Of a stretch of DNA of 64,000 nt, positions 55,305 to 64,000 are shown in pieces; the first letter of the stretch is position 1, and each line of letters begins with the position of its first letter. Where the stretch lies: positions 124,001 to 188,000 of the forward strand of contig CALLZM010000006.1 in assembly GCA_937858705.1 (NCBI GenBank), read 5' to 3'. A program made the position numbers and the translations under genes. This DNA is from an uncultured Candidatus Saccharibacteria bacterium (GTDB lineage: Bacteria; Patescibacteriota; Saccharimonadia; Saccharimonadales; Saccharimonadaceae). The notes under the pieces were generated by a model. It saw nothing but the letters and a program-made list of their open reading frames with translations, made no database searches and was not told the origin of the DNA.

Positions 55305-58052
55305 ATGATGGACAGTTGTAAATATAAATTCTCTTTCGTTATACCCGTGTATAATGTAGAGGATTATTTGAGCGAGACAATCGAAAGCGTTTTGGCGCAG
55401 TCGATGAACTTTGTGGAGAACTGTGAAATTATTCTTATCAATGACGGTAGCACTGACGGTAGCGAAAAGATATGCTTTAAATATAAAGAAAAATTTCCAA
55501 ATAATATTGTATATCTATCGCATAAAAATCGTGGTCTGAGCGCTACTCGCAATCGAGGAATTAAGTATGTGCGTGGCAAATATGTAAGTTTTCTTGATTC
55601 CGATGACAAAATATCCAGGCATACGCTTCGAGATGTCTATGCGTTCTTTGAAGAAAATTATGATAAGGTTGACTTTGTCTCCATTCGCCAGACTCTTTTC
55701 GAGGCAACGGTGGGGCCGCACCCACTTGACTACAAGTTTACTAATTCAAGAATTGTCGATATTGAGAAAGACTATGATATGCCGCAACTTTCTGCCTGTT
55801 CGTCATTTGTGAAAGCTGAAGTATTTACACATCATCTGTTTGATGCAAAAATTCGTAAGTTTGCAGAGGATGTAAAGTTTCTCACGGAGCTCGTGTTTGA
55901 CAAGGGTGCATATGGCATTGTCGTGGGTCCGCGCTACTATTATCGAAAGCGGGGGGCCGATACCTCGATCATTAATAGTTCGCAAAAAGACCCGTATTGG
56001 TACTTGGGAACTCCTAAAGATGTCTATAAATATTTATTTGATCTGTCGAAAGAGCGTTTCGGTAGGGTTATCCCATATGTGCAGTATATTGTTATGTATG
56101 ACTTGCAGTGGCGTGTCATTCAAGATACTACACAGGCACTTACGAATGAGCAAATCCAACAATACAAGGCGTCCATCTATAGCCTGGTAGACGATATCGA
56201 TTCAGGCATTATTCTCAGCCAAAAAAATCTCCCTGTGTACTACAAAAATTTTCTTCTCACGCAAAAAAATACCAAGCCAAATAAGCACAAAAAAGAAATT
56301 ATCGAGATTGCAGCGAAAGATCCTGTGGTTGTTATTGAGTTTATACAATACAAAGACAGCAATCTCATTATCGAAGGCTTTGTCCAAGGCTACAATGACC
56401 GTTCAACGACTGTCTCCGTGAGCCTTGCTGGAGCAACGATTACGGCTAAGGTGACGACGAGAATTCATAATACCAAAACATTTCTTGGCGATGTCGTACA
56501 AGAGGGAATTGGGTTTATTGCAACTGTTCCGCTTCGACCAGGAAAGCTAGAGATAACCATAGACTATGGCGATAAACCGAGGCCGGCACAGATTACAACT
56601 CGACGATTCTCGCAACTGGATGACAAGACGGGGGCGTATCGGCTGGCAGGTGACCATCTTCTGCAAAAGAGGTCGTACGGAATTCTCGTGAAGAGCCGTA
56701 CGAATCTGCAGCATGTCGGCCACGAACTTGTTTTTATTGGTCGCCGTCTGCTAAGTGTGCGTTTGAGAGATGCGTTGGCGAGATTCTCCCGGGTATGGCG
56801 TTTCGGGTGGGGGGCATATACGCCAAGAAAGGCTATTGTAGAGTTGATCATTTCTCCGCTTATACCGATCAAAGAGACACTGCTGACAATGAGAACGGTA
56901 GTGTTCCGATCTTTATATTATATCATAAAACCTACCATAAAGTCAAATATATGGATCATATCAGACAGGGTGAATGCTGCGAGCGACAACGGTGAGGCAT
57001 TGTTCCGCTATATCTCTTCATTGGAAGACACAAAAGGCGTCAGGGCGTATTATGCAATCAAAAAAAGTAGCAGTGATTATACACGAATACAGCAATACGG
57101 CAGAGTCTTGGATCGGGACAGTCTGCGTTATAAACTGATGTTTCTGCTCGCCGACAAGATCGTGTCATCGCATGCCGATGACTTTATTATCAATGCGTTT
57201 ACCTATCGCATCAATGACTTTATTGATATCTGCAACTTCGACTTCGTATTCTTACAGCACGGTATTACCAAGGATGATATTTCGCGGTGGCTGAATCGGT
57301 ATAGCAAAAATATCAAATTATTTGTTGCTGCCGCAAAACCGGAGTATGAGTCGCTCTTGGAGCAAAACTACGGCTACTCGCCAAATGAGGTGAAGTTGAC
57401 GGGATTTCCGCGCTATGACCTACGAGAAAATCATCCAGCGAATAAGCTGGTCATTACTCCAACTTGGCGACATGGCATTGTTGTCGAAGCTGATCAAAAG
57501 ACAGGGCTTCGCCCATACAATCCTCGTTTCGTAGAGTCAGAGTACTACCAATTTTATCAAAGATTAATCAATGATGACCGACTTATCAAGGCTCTGCGCG
57601 ATCATGGCATGACAGCGGAATTTTATCCCCATCCGAATCTTGCACCGCAAATTAAAGACTTCTTGCCAGGGGAATCGATACGGATAGTTGACATTCCTTA
57701 TGATTACACAATAGCGTTTTCGCAAGGAGATATCATGCTGACTGACTTTTCGAGTGTTGCATTTGACTTTGCATATTTACGCAAGCCCGTTGTCTACGCG
57801 CAGTTCGATCGCAAAACATTTTTCCAGGGCCATCTATATGATCAGGGTTATTTCTCATACGAAGATGACGGCTTTGGCCCGGTCTTGTATAATTACGAGG
57901 ACACAATAGCTGCACTTATAGCACTGATAGATGCTAGAGAGCCGCTGAATCAAAAGTACGGGAAAAGAATAGATAAATTTTTCAACTTTTCAGATAAAAA
58001 CAATAGCCAGCGTGTGTTTGATGCAATCGTAGCCATGGATAAGAAAGTATAG
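55305..58052 (+). CDS. Bifunctional GT2 glycosyltransferase - glycerophosphotransferase
   Basis: A 915-residue two-domain enzyme. Residues 1-300: GT-A domain with FSFVIPVYNVEDYL, ILINDGSTDGS, GLSATRNRGIKY and the DxD site FLDSDD. Residues about 345-430 form a beta-rich middle like the N-terminal domain of the previous gene. The last 380 residues are a TagF-type domain (IWIISDRVNAASDNGEALF, FLQHGITKDDISRW, GFPRYDL, YPHPNL, DFSSVAFDFAYLRKPV). One chain may add a sugar and a polyol-phosphate in turn. TGG-TATAAT (55292-55297) ends 7 nt before the ATG, so it can be made from its own leaderless message. Confidence 0.9.
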   Translation: MMDSCKYKFSFVIPVYNVEDYLSETIESVLAQSMNFVENCEIILINDGSTDGSEKICFKYKEKFPNNIVYLSHKNRGLSATRNRGIKYVRGKYVSFLDSDDKISRHTLRDVYAFFEENYDKVDFVSIRQTLFEATVGPHPLDYKFTNSRIVDIEKDYDMPQLSACSSFVKAEVFTHHLFDAKIRKFAEDVKFLTELVFDKGAYGIVVGPRYYYRKRGADTSIINSSQKDPYWYLGTPKDVYKYLFDLSKERFGRVIPYVQYIVMYDLQWRVIQDTTQALTNEQIQQYKASIYSLVDDIDSGIILSQKNLPVYYKNFLLTQKNTKPNKHKKEIIEIAAKDPVVVIEFIQYKDSNLIIEGFVQGYNDRSTTVSVSLAGATITAKVTTRIHNTKTFLGDVVQEGIGFIATVPLRPGKLEITIDYGDKPRPAQITTRRFSQLDDKTGAYRLAGDHLLQKRSYGILVKSRTNLQHVGHELVFIGRRLLSVRLRDALARFSRVWRFGWGAYTPRKAIVELIISPLIPIKETLLTMRTVVFRSLYYIIKPTIKSNIWIISDRVNAASDNGEALFRYISSLEDTKGVRAYYAIKKSSSDYTRIQQYGRVLDRDSLRYKLMFLLADKIVSSHADDFIINAFTYRINDFIDICNFDFVFLQHGITKDDISRWLNRYSKNIKLFVAAAKPEYESLLEQNYGYSPNEVKLTGFPRYDLRENHPANKLVITPTWRHGIVVEADQKTGLRPYNPRFVESEYYQFYQRLINDDRLIKALRDHGMTAEFYPHPNLAPQIKDFLPGESIRIVDIPYDYTIAFSQGDIMLTDFSSVAFDFAYLRKPVVYAQFDRKTFFQGHLYDQGYFSYEDDGFGPVLYNYEDTIAALIALIDAREPLNQKYGKRIDKFFNFSDKNNSQRVFDAIVAMDKKV

Positions 58053-58057
58053 AGCAC

Positions 58058-60721
58058 ATGACAAGTATGTACAAATTCAAACTTAGCATCATCATGTCAA
58101 TTTACAGTACCGACGAATGGTTGCATGAAGCAGTAGATAGTGTCCTGGCTCAAGATATTGGGTTTGAGGAAAATGTGCAGATTATTTTCGTGAACGACGG
58201 TAGTCCCGATGATAGTGAAGAAATTTGCCTTGAGTACCAGAAGCAGTATCCGCATAACATTGTTTATATAAAAAAGAAAAATGGCGGCTTGGCGTCAGCG
58301 AGAAATGCTGGGTTGCAGTACCGTGATGGAGAGTTGATAAATTTCTTTGATCCTGACGATATACTTACTCCGACCACGCTCTCAGGGGTTTATAAGTTTT
58401 ACCAGTCACACGGGAAGGAAAATCTTGCACTCATTGCGATTCCACTTATGTTTTTTGAAGCAAAGACGGGCTACCATCCGAAGTACCCCTTGCTTGGCGA
58501 GAAAGACAGGGTGATTGATGTTGATGAGGAGCCGTATAACTTCATACTATCTTCGGCAAGTTCGTTTTACCCAGCAAGGACTTTTGACGGCCGATCTTTT
58601 AATGAGGACATTTTTGGTGCGGAGGATTCTGATCTCAACCTGCGAATACTAAAAGACAACCGTAAGATAGGTTATGTCGTGGAGGGCGGGGTTGAGTATA
58701 AATATAGGCAGCGTCTTGCGGCCGATTCTATCATGGGTCAGGCAAGGGCTAACCCAGCCTCTTATTTGTCGGCCGCTGCGGTATATACAGCCTTGCTTGA
58801 TACTTTCACGAAGGAAGGGTCAACGATCCCGCGTTATTTTAAAGAGGCTCTCATCTATGACTTGAGGGGTAGAATAGCGAGTTATGAAAAAGAGATATTC
58901 ATAGGCGATCAGTATAAAAAACTACGAAATGACTATATTCGACTAGCGAGCATTCTTACCAAAGAAGATATTGAGGGATCTCCATTTGCAAAGAGCGACA
59001 CCATCAAACTATTGTTTTTTACTAAAGCCCTCACAGAAAGAGTGACAGGTATTAGTCCAGCTGGGACTGTTTTGGTCGATACTGAAGATACTGGCGTGCC
59101 GCTAAAGTTTTTTGCAAAAAATATAGAGCTGACGGATGATAAGGTGATTGTTGAGGGTGTATTTCACGCCTATCTTCTCAAGGGCATCTCGCTTTGTCTT
59201 GAAGCTGATAGTGGCAATATTGTGAAGCCAAAACAGGTCGTCGCAGTCACCTCTTCGCATGATGAAAGGGCCGGCACAAAAATACTCTCAGAGACAATTT
59301 ATGTACGATTCGAGGTGCCATATGCTAGTGCAAAGTACGCCATAGTAGCGACAGGCAAGGATATTGAGGGTGGAAAGACACCGGTACTGTCAACTATCTT
59401 TCAATACTCTCCATTTGTTTTTAATTCTCGTCATATTCGTTTGTGGAGAAATGGGTTTGCGATTCGATTCTATAATAACCGTCTCAGTGTTGTCGACGAG
59501 CCCAGGCGCAGTATGTACAATCACCTAAAGGCAACACTGGCGGTCTTCAAGCGCGGAAAAGATATCAAAGTGCTCGCTGTGAGGCTCCTACTAAAAAGGA
59601 AAAATAAAGCCATTTTGATATGTGATCGACCCGGGATTGCTCGCGATAACGGGGAGGCGATATTTCGCTATATTAACGAAAATGAGCCAGGTATAGCTAA
59701 AAATACCTACTTTGTCATTAATAAGGAATCACCAGATGTGGGCCGACTAAAGGCAATAGGGAGAGTTGTGTATAGAGGTAGTTTCAAGCACAAATTTGTT
59801 TATTTAAACTCAAAGCTTCAAATGTCATCACATCTTTATCTACAGTTTCTATCGCCATTTAGTCGGCGAGACTATAAGAACTATGCCGATATGGTGCGAC
59901 GGAAGTTTGTCTGGCTTCAGCATGGCATAACGATGAACGATATCAGCGGGGCTGGCAATAGGTTTCATCAAGGGGTTGATGGCGTGGTAATTGCAGCACG
60001 GCCTGAGCAAAAAATATTTTCCGAGAAGAGGTATTTCTATACTGATGACCAGCTACTCACGAGTGGTTTCCCCCGTTTCGACTACAATGACAACCGGACG
60101 GATGGAACTATCACTATTATGCCGACATGGCGAAAATATATAACAAGCCAGATTAATGAGGCTGGGCTTCATGAAAAGGTGCAGGCATTTGAGCATACTG
60201 AGTTTTATGAAAAATATGCCGACTTATTGCAAGACAGGACATTGCGTGCCAAATTAGCGATGCATCCAGAGTGTAAGATACAATTTGTCCTCCACCCTGG
60301 ACTAATGAACCAACGCGAATCATTTGAGAAACTTACAGCAACCAACATCTCTATCGTTACTCCAGGAGATACGGACTATCGGAGGATATTTTCGCAGTCC
60401 TCACTTGTCATTACGGACTACTCTAGTATATTTTGGGATGTATCTTATATGTATAAACCGGTGGTCTTTTATCAGTTTGACCAGGAGAAATTCTTCGCGA
60501 AACATTATAAAAAGAGCGAATATTTTAATTATGAGAAGGACGGCACTGGTCCGGTACTTACTGAGCATGACACATTGATTGGCTTTATCATTGACCAGAT
60601 CAATTCAGGCTTTGAGCTGCATAAGAAGTATAAAAAGCGTATTGATAAGATGTTCCTCCATCACGATAAATATAACTCAAAAAGATTAGTAGAAGCACTG
60701 AAGAAGCGTGAATATCTTTAG
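58058..60721 (+). CDS. Bifunctional GT2 glycosyltransferase - glycerophosphotransferase, second copy
   Basis: An 887-residue paralogue of the preceding gene with the same order: GT-A domain (LSIIMSIYSTDEWL, IFVNDGSPDDS, GLASARNAGLQY, FFDPDD), middle domain, TagF-like domain (ILICDRPGIARDNGEAIF, WLQHGITMNDISG, GFPRFDY, VLHPGL, DYSSIFWDVSYMYKPV). Differences in the first block (MSIYSTDEW for PVYNVEDY) suggest another acceptor. It starts 5 bp after the previous stop with no strong ribosome site. The two fusions probably build alternating parts of the exported polymer. Confidence 0.9.
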   Translation: MTSMYKFKLSIIMSIYSTDEWLHEAVDSVLAQDIGFEENVQIIFVNDGSPDDSEEICLEYQKQYPHNIVYIKKKNGGLASARNAGLQYRDGELINFFDPDDILTPTTLSGVYKFYQSHGKENLALIAIPLMFFEAKTGYHPKYPLLGEKDRVIDVDEEPYNFILSSASSFYPARTFDGRSFNEDIFGAEDSDLNLRILKDNRKIGYVVEGGVEYKYRQRLAADSIMGQARANPASYLSAAAVYTALLDTFTKEGSTIPRYFKEALIYDLRGRIASYEKEIFIGDQYKKLRNDYIRLASILTKEDIEGSPFAKSDTIKLLFFTKALTERVTGISPAGTVLVDTEDTGVPLKFFAKNIELTDDKVIVEGVFHAYLLKGISLCLEADSGNIVKPKQVVAVTSSHDERAGTKILSETIYVRFEVPYASAKYAIVATGKDIEGGKTPVLSTIFQYSPFVFNSRHIRLWRNGFAIRFYNNRLSVVDEPRRSMYNHLKATLAVFKRGKDIKVLAVRLLLKRKNKAILICDRPGIARDNGEAIFRYINENEPGIAKNTYFVINKESPDVGRLKAIGRVVYRGSFKHKFVYLNSKLQMSSHLYLQFLSPFSRRDYKNYADMVRRKFVWLQHGITMNDISGAGNRFHQGVDGVVIAARPEQKIFSEKRYFYTDDQLLTSGFPRFDYNDNRTDGTITIMPTWRKYITSQINEAGLHEKVQAFEHTEFYEKYADLLQDRTLRAKLAMHPECKIQFVLHPGLMNQRESFEKLTATNISIVTPGDTDYRRIFSQSSLVITDYSSIFWDVSYMYKPVVFYQFDQEKFFAKHYKKSEYFNYEKDGTGPVLTEHDTLIGFIIDQINSGFELHKKYKKRIDKMFLHHDKYNSKRLVEALKKREYL

Positions 60722-60750
60722 TATCGGACAAATGGTATAATGTGAATATA

Positions 60751-61614
60751 ATGGCAAGAACAGCTATCATCACGCGCACAAAAGATCGTCCGGTATTTTT
60801 GCGGCGTGCGCTTAAGTCTGTTGCCAATCAGACACATACTGATTACATACATATTGTTGTGAATGATGGAGGTAGCAAACAGACAGTAGACGATATGGTG
60901 TCCGAATTGGAAGAGGAGCAACGCGCAAAGACTAAAGTGTTTCATCGAGAAATATCGAGTGGCGCACCCGATACCATCTTCAATGAGTCAATTGACAGGA
61001 CAGACTCTGAATACTTTGTAATTCATGACGACGATGACACTTGGCATTCAGAGTTTCTTGAATACACTGTTGCCCATCTTGATAACCATACGGACATAGG
61101 GGCAGTTGTTGTGCGCACTGACAAAGTAATTGAATCGGTAGCGGACGATAGGCTCATAAGGAAAAAGAAATATCAATGGATGCCTGATGTTAAGGTCATT
61201 AATCTTTATCGGCAGTGCATTGACAATCAATTTACACCGATCGCAACGCTTTTTCGGCGAGATGCGTATAGGAATGTTGGTAAATTTGATGATACTCTGC
61301 CTGTAATTGGTGATTGGGAGTTTGGTATAAGGCTACTGATGAAGTACGATGCCGACTATATCGATCCCGGGTTTGCTCTTGCAAATTATCACCACCGCAT
61401 TGGGGCAGACAATAGTTTTGCTACACACAATCATCATTACTATGTAAATAAAGTGATGAATAAGTACTTGCGTCAAGAACTTGCTGAAGGGTGTTTGGGG
61501 GTTGGATATATTATGAGCGAGCTAAAATATAATCAGAACTGGGTATCTTCAATTGTGAAGCGTGCTCTACCGAATTTTGTCGTGCGTAGGCTAAAGCAGC
61601 GAATCAACGATTAG
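60751..61614 (+). CDS. GT2 family glycosyltransferase
   Basis: A 287-residue GT-A enzyme: ARTAIITRTKDRPVFLRRAL, VVNDGGSKQTV, and the acidic site FVIHDDDDTW; PVIGDWEFGIRLL is the usual acceptor-side WD/E motif. It transfers a sugar from a nucleotide donor; substrate unknown. TGG-TATAAT (60736-60741) ends 9 nt before the ATG at 60751, so the GTG three codons upstream is not used. Convergent with the small membrane protein gene, with only 3 bp between stops. Confidence 0.9.
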   Translation: MARTAIITRTKDRPVFLRRALKSVANQTHTDYIHIVVNDGGSKQTVDDMVSELEEEQRAKTKVFHREISSGAPDTIFNESIDRTDSEYFVIHDDDDTWHSEFLEYTVAHLDNHTDIGAVVVRTDKVIESVADDRLIRKKKYQWMPDVKVINLYRQCIDNQFTPIATLFRRDAYRNVGKFDDTLPVIGDWEFGIRLLMKYDADYIDPGFALANYHHRIGADNSFATHNHHYYVNKVMNKYLRQELAEGCLGVGYIMSELKYNQNWVSSIVKRALPNFVVRRLKQRIND

Positions 61615-61617
61615 TTT

Positions 61618-61986
61618 TTACTTCGACAAATGGAGTAGTACTACGCCGCCAAGAATAAGTAGTATGCCAGTTATCTTGAGCGCAGTTAGTGCTTCATGAA
61701 AAAGAAAATATGAAGCGAAAAATATGCCAATATATATCAGCGCTGTGGAGATGGGGATAATATAGCTGAGGTCATTCTTCGATATAAGGTATGTATAAAG
61801 TAGAAAGCTAACACCATACAAAAAGATGCCAATAATCGCATATGGTCCAAAATTAAGATGCAGCCTTCCATCAACAAATGAAATAGGTGCTCCGTTCTGG
61901 CCAGCAAGCTTTATCAGTACGAGACCCGCTGTAGATGTCAACGCATAGATGATAAGCAGAAGATTAGAGTGAATAGCCTGTATCAT
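61618..61986 (-). CDS. Small four-helix EamA/SMR-like membrane protein (flippase-like)
   Basis: A 122-residue protein of four hydrophobic helices (LLLIIYALTSTAGLVLIKLA, AIIGIFLYGVSFLLYTYLIS, IPISTALIYIGIFFASYFLF, LKITGILLILGGVVLLHL). The pattern LSYIIPISTALIYIGI with a later GILLILGGVVLL is that of SMR/ArnE-ArnF half-size transporters, which act as dimers; ArnE/F flip undecaprenyl-phosphate aminoarabinose. In this locus, translocation of a lipid-linked sugar is more likely than drug export, but this is inference. The start overlaps the stop of the epimerase gene by four bases. Confidence 0.82.
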   Translation of the reverse strand: MIQAIHSNLLLIIYALTSTAGLVLIKLAGQNGAPISFVDGRLHLNFGPYAIIGIFLYGVSFLLYTYLISKNDLSYIIPISTALIYIGIFFASYFLFHEALTALKITGILLILGGVVLLHLSK

Positions 61987-62921
61987 GTGCTACTCGCAGT
62001 ACTCGATAGATACCAATTATAAGTATGTCTTAGTCCTTCATCAAGGCTAGTTGTATGACGCCAGCCTGCCGTGTGAAGTAGAGAGACATCCAGCAGTCTC
62101 CTTGGCATACCGTCCGGTTTTGTAGCGTCAAATACAAGCTTGCCCTCGTAGCCTACTAGCTCTTTTATCTTCAGGGCGAGTTCTTTGATGGATATATCTT
62201 CGCCAGTGCCGACATTAACGAATTGCTTATCACTATAATTCTCAAGGAGCCACACAATAGCACTAGCAAGATCGTCTATATACAGAAACTCACGTTGTGC
62301 ATTGCCAGTGCCCCAGATGACCACCTCCGAAGTATTGGATATCTTTGCTTCGTGCATTCGGCGAATAAGAGAAGGAATAACATGTGCTGTTTCAGGATCA
62401 AAGTTATCGTTTTCTCCGTAGAGGTTGGTCGGCATGCAAGAGATGAAGTCAAGGCCGTGTTCATCATTAATGTAGCTGCATAACTTCATGCCAGCTATCT
62501 TTGCGTAGGCATAAGCTTCATTTGTTTGGTCGGGGGCACCTTTGCCAAAAGACTCCTCGTTGATGGGTTGCTCGGCATCACGCGGGTAGATAACGGAGCT
62601 GCCAATAAAGAGGAATTTCTTAACACCCGATTCTTTCGCTGACCATATGAGATTGTTTTGGATTTGTAGATTTTCATACATAAACTCAGCAGGGTGGGCC
62701 ATGTTTGCTTTCACACTACCAACTTTTGCAGCAGAGTCTATGACATATTCGGGGCGATCTTCAGCAAAGAACTCCTGAGTTGCCGCCTGATTGGTGAGAT
62801 CGAGCTCTTTTCGAGTACGGGTAACTATATTTATGTAGCCGTCAGATATTAGCCGTTTCATAACCGCAGAGCCAACTAATCCTTGGTGCCCAGCAACATA
62901 AATCTTAGCACTTTTATCCAC
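61983..62921 (-). CDS. GDP-sugar epimerase/reductase (GDP-fucose synthase or ColC-like)
   Basis: A 312-residue short-chain dehydrogenase of the WcaG group. NADP-binding GHQGLVG (11-17), AAKVGSVKAN, the catalytic set Ser109 in FIGSSVIYP, Tyr137 and Lys141 in YAYAK, and PTNLYGENDNFDPETAHVIP are as in GDP-L-fucose synthase. The same fold serves ColC, which converts GDP-4-keto-3,6-dideoxymannose to GDP-L-colitose. Because the gene directly upstream resembles ColD, the ColC role is favoured, though fucose synthesis cannot be excluded; neither gmd nor manC is in the window. Start is GTG immediately after the upstream TAA. Confidence 0.85.
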   Translation of the reverse strand: MDKSAKIYVAGHQGLVGSAVMKRLISDGYINIVTRTRKELDLTNQAATQEFFAEDRPEYVIDSAAKVGSVKANMAHPAEFMYENLQIQNNLIWSAKESGVKKFLFIGSSVIYPRDAEQPINEESFGKGAPDQTNEAYAYAKIAGMKLCSYINDEHGLDFISCMPTNLYGENDNFDPETAHVIPSLIRRMHEAKISNTSEVVIWGTGNAQREFLYIDDLASAIVWLLENYSDKQFVNVGTGEDISIKELALKIKELVGYEGKLVFDATKPDGMPRRLLDVSLLHTAGWRHTTSLDEGLRHTYNWYLSSTASST

Positions 62922-64000
62922 TTAAGGCTCCAGTAGTGAGCAGAGCAGCTCTACTTCTTCGGTTGTCATCTCCGGGTTGTTGCCAAAATAGAAGCCATTT
63001 TCGTGGACTAAATCAGAGTTTGGCCGCGGAGCAGTGTCGCTGACATACTTTTGGTAAAACGGCTGTTTTGCCATATTGCCGGCAATAACTGGGCGGATTT
63101 CAACATCTGCTGCTGCGAATTTCTCGCGGTATTTACGTGCAAGCTCGAGCGTCTTGCAGATGACGGGCATAGCAAAGTTAGAGACGATATCCATGTGAGA
63201 CAAGTCGTAGTGATAGAAGTCATTATTTTTTGCCACTGCTTCGTTGAATTTGTGAAAGTTCTCAACGCGTTTGCCAACGATTTCATCCCAGTAGGGCATT
63301 TGTGTATTGCCGATAAAACCATTGATCTCGGTTGGTCGGAAGTTAGATGCAATATCGTAAAAAGTATATTTAGCGTAAAAATCATCAATATCAGCACCAG
63401 CTCGTAGCTCACTTTGCTTTTTTGGAGATATATTGCGATCCCAACCATGCGCGCGAGTCATCACTAGTGCATCACGAAGATCATCGTCATCAGTGCAGAC
63501 CATGCCGCCCTCAATGGTTGACATATGATGTCCAACAAAGAACGAGAATGTCGATGCAAGACCATAATTGCCGAGCAGCGTACCGGCGACTGACGAGCCA
63601 AGCGATTCGCAGTTATCTTCAATAAGTACAGTGCCATTTTCATCGCATAGTTGTTTGATCGCAGCAATATCATCAGCAAAGCCGAGTACATTAGTAAGGA
63701 ATAGTCCTTTAATATCACCAATATATTCTTTTAAGTTTTCAGGTGATACATTGAGGGTCTCAAGTTGGCAATCAATTGCGACAGGCTCTAGGCCTAGTTG
63801 GATAAGTGGCATAACATTTGTTGGCCAGGTAAGCGCAGAGAAGCCGATGCGATCGCCTTTCTGAAAAATACCAAGATTCATGAGCGACTGGATAAGTAGA
63901 AGATTCGCGACGCTACCGTTTGATACATACACCGCGTGCTTGCGACCTTGTTTGGCAGCGAAAGATTCTTCGAACTTCTTGCACTCCTTGTTCATACTAA
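62922..64000 (-). CDS. DegT/DnrJ-fold PLP enzyme with His for Lys: ColD-like 3-dehydratase, 5' end outside window
   Basis: At least 357 residues of a DegT/DnrJ/EryC1/StrS family protein. The frame stays open to the window edge, and the usual 30-40 N-terminal residues before CKKFEESFA are missing, so the ATG at 63995 is probably internal. In the PLP pocket the motif is FSFFVGHHMSTIEGG (His-His at 156-157 from that ATG), where aminotransferases have Lys. A His there is the mark of ColD and E1-type 3-dehydratases, which remove the 3-OH of GDP-4-keto-6-deoxymannose or a CDP analogue. PLP contacts WPTN and EDNCES are kept. With the next gene it suggests a 3,6-dideoxyhexose such as colitose. Confidence 0.82.
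   Translation of the reverse strand, partial: SMNKECKKFEESFAAKQGRKHAVYVSNGSVANLLLIQSLMNLGIFQKGDRIGFSALTWPTNVMPLIQLGLEPVAIDCQLETLNVSPENLKEYIGDIKGLFLTNVLGFADDIAAIKQLCDENGTVLIEDNCESLGSSVAGTLLGNYGLASTFSFFVGHHMSTIEGGMVCTDDDDLRDALVMTRAHGWDRNISPKKQSELRAGADIDDFYAKYTFYDIASNFRPTEINGFIGNTQMPYWDEIVGKRVENFHKFNEAVAKNNDFYHYDLSHMDIVSNFAMPVICKTLELARKYREKFAAADVEIRPVIAGNMAKQPFYQKYVSDTAPRPNSDLVHENGFYFGNNPEMTTEEVELLCSLLEP

Overview
The window looks like a chromosomal segment of a Patescibacteria/CPR bacterium, most probably Candidatus Saccharibacteria (TM7). Reasons: the dnaN-dnaA-(origin)-rpmH-rnpA-yidC-jag core sits beside a Gram-positive style type IV secretion system (T4SS) with many small pilin paralogues, two giant VirB6-like proteins, PrgI, VirB4 and peptidoglycan hydrolases. 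Standard code fits every long gene; UGA is a stop, which argues against Gracilibacteria and Absconditabacteria. The taxon is an inference, not proven here.

Layout. 1-10.3 kb: end of a FemAB-type gene, valS, an rlmH/HIT/SGNH-hydrolase cluster, then a restriction-modification plus Fic cassette lying between two tRNA-Ser genes, then a ComF-like gene and hsp20. 10.4-17.1 kb: six minus-strand pilin-like genes and a divergent 1168-residue VirB6-like protein, followed by a gene broken by a stop codon. 17.2-24.4 kb: an AAA/DUF4143 ATPase, an MFS transporter, an oxidoreductase/kinase/Nudix operon whose first gene carries an 11-C tract near its start, several micro-ORFs, a 43-bp palindrome and a lipoprotein. 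24.4-37.1 kb: the main T4SS operon, in the order VirB6-like, PrgI, VirB4 N-domain, VirB4 ATPase, M23 peptidase, small anchored protein, SLT+CHAP hydrolase, anchored protein. This parallels prgH-I-J-K of pCF10-type systems. No relaxase or VirD4 coupling protein is in the window.

37.1-41.7 kb: three consecutive AAA/DUF4143 ATPase modules separated by non-coding DNA rich in long inverted repeats and copies of the modules' own upstream repeats. 41.7-46.7 kb: origin core. 46.7-49.1 kb: GtrA-GT4 fusion and GtrB-like transferase. 49.1-51.3 kb: a degenerate Fic-HTH protein and a fifth ATPase. 51.4-64 kb: envelope polymer locus with Wzm/Wzt-type ABC exporter, three glycerophosphotransferases (two fused to GT2 domains), a GT2, a small flippase-like protein and two genes resembling GDP-colitose synthesis.

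Two themes stand out. First, about twenty genes have a -10 box ending only 6-9 nt before the start codon, so leaderless transcription appears to be the normal way to start an operon, while internal genes use Shine-Dalgarno sites. Second, the five AAA/DUF4143 ATPases each sit behind a private cis element: three 23-bp tandem units for the genes at 17.2 and 51.3 kb, 33-bp units for those at 40.1 and 41.6 kb, and a 15-bp-arm palindrome for that at 38.7 kb. These overlap or adjoin the promoter, and orphan copies of two of the elements flank the modules. This looks like a family of self-regulated, possibly mobile or recombining modules, and is the best candidate for something undescribed.
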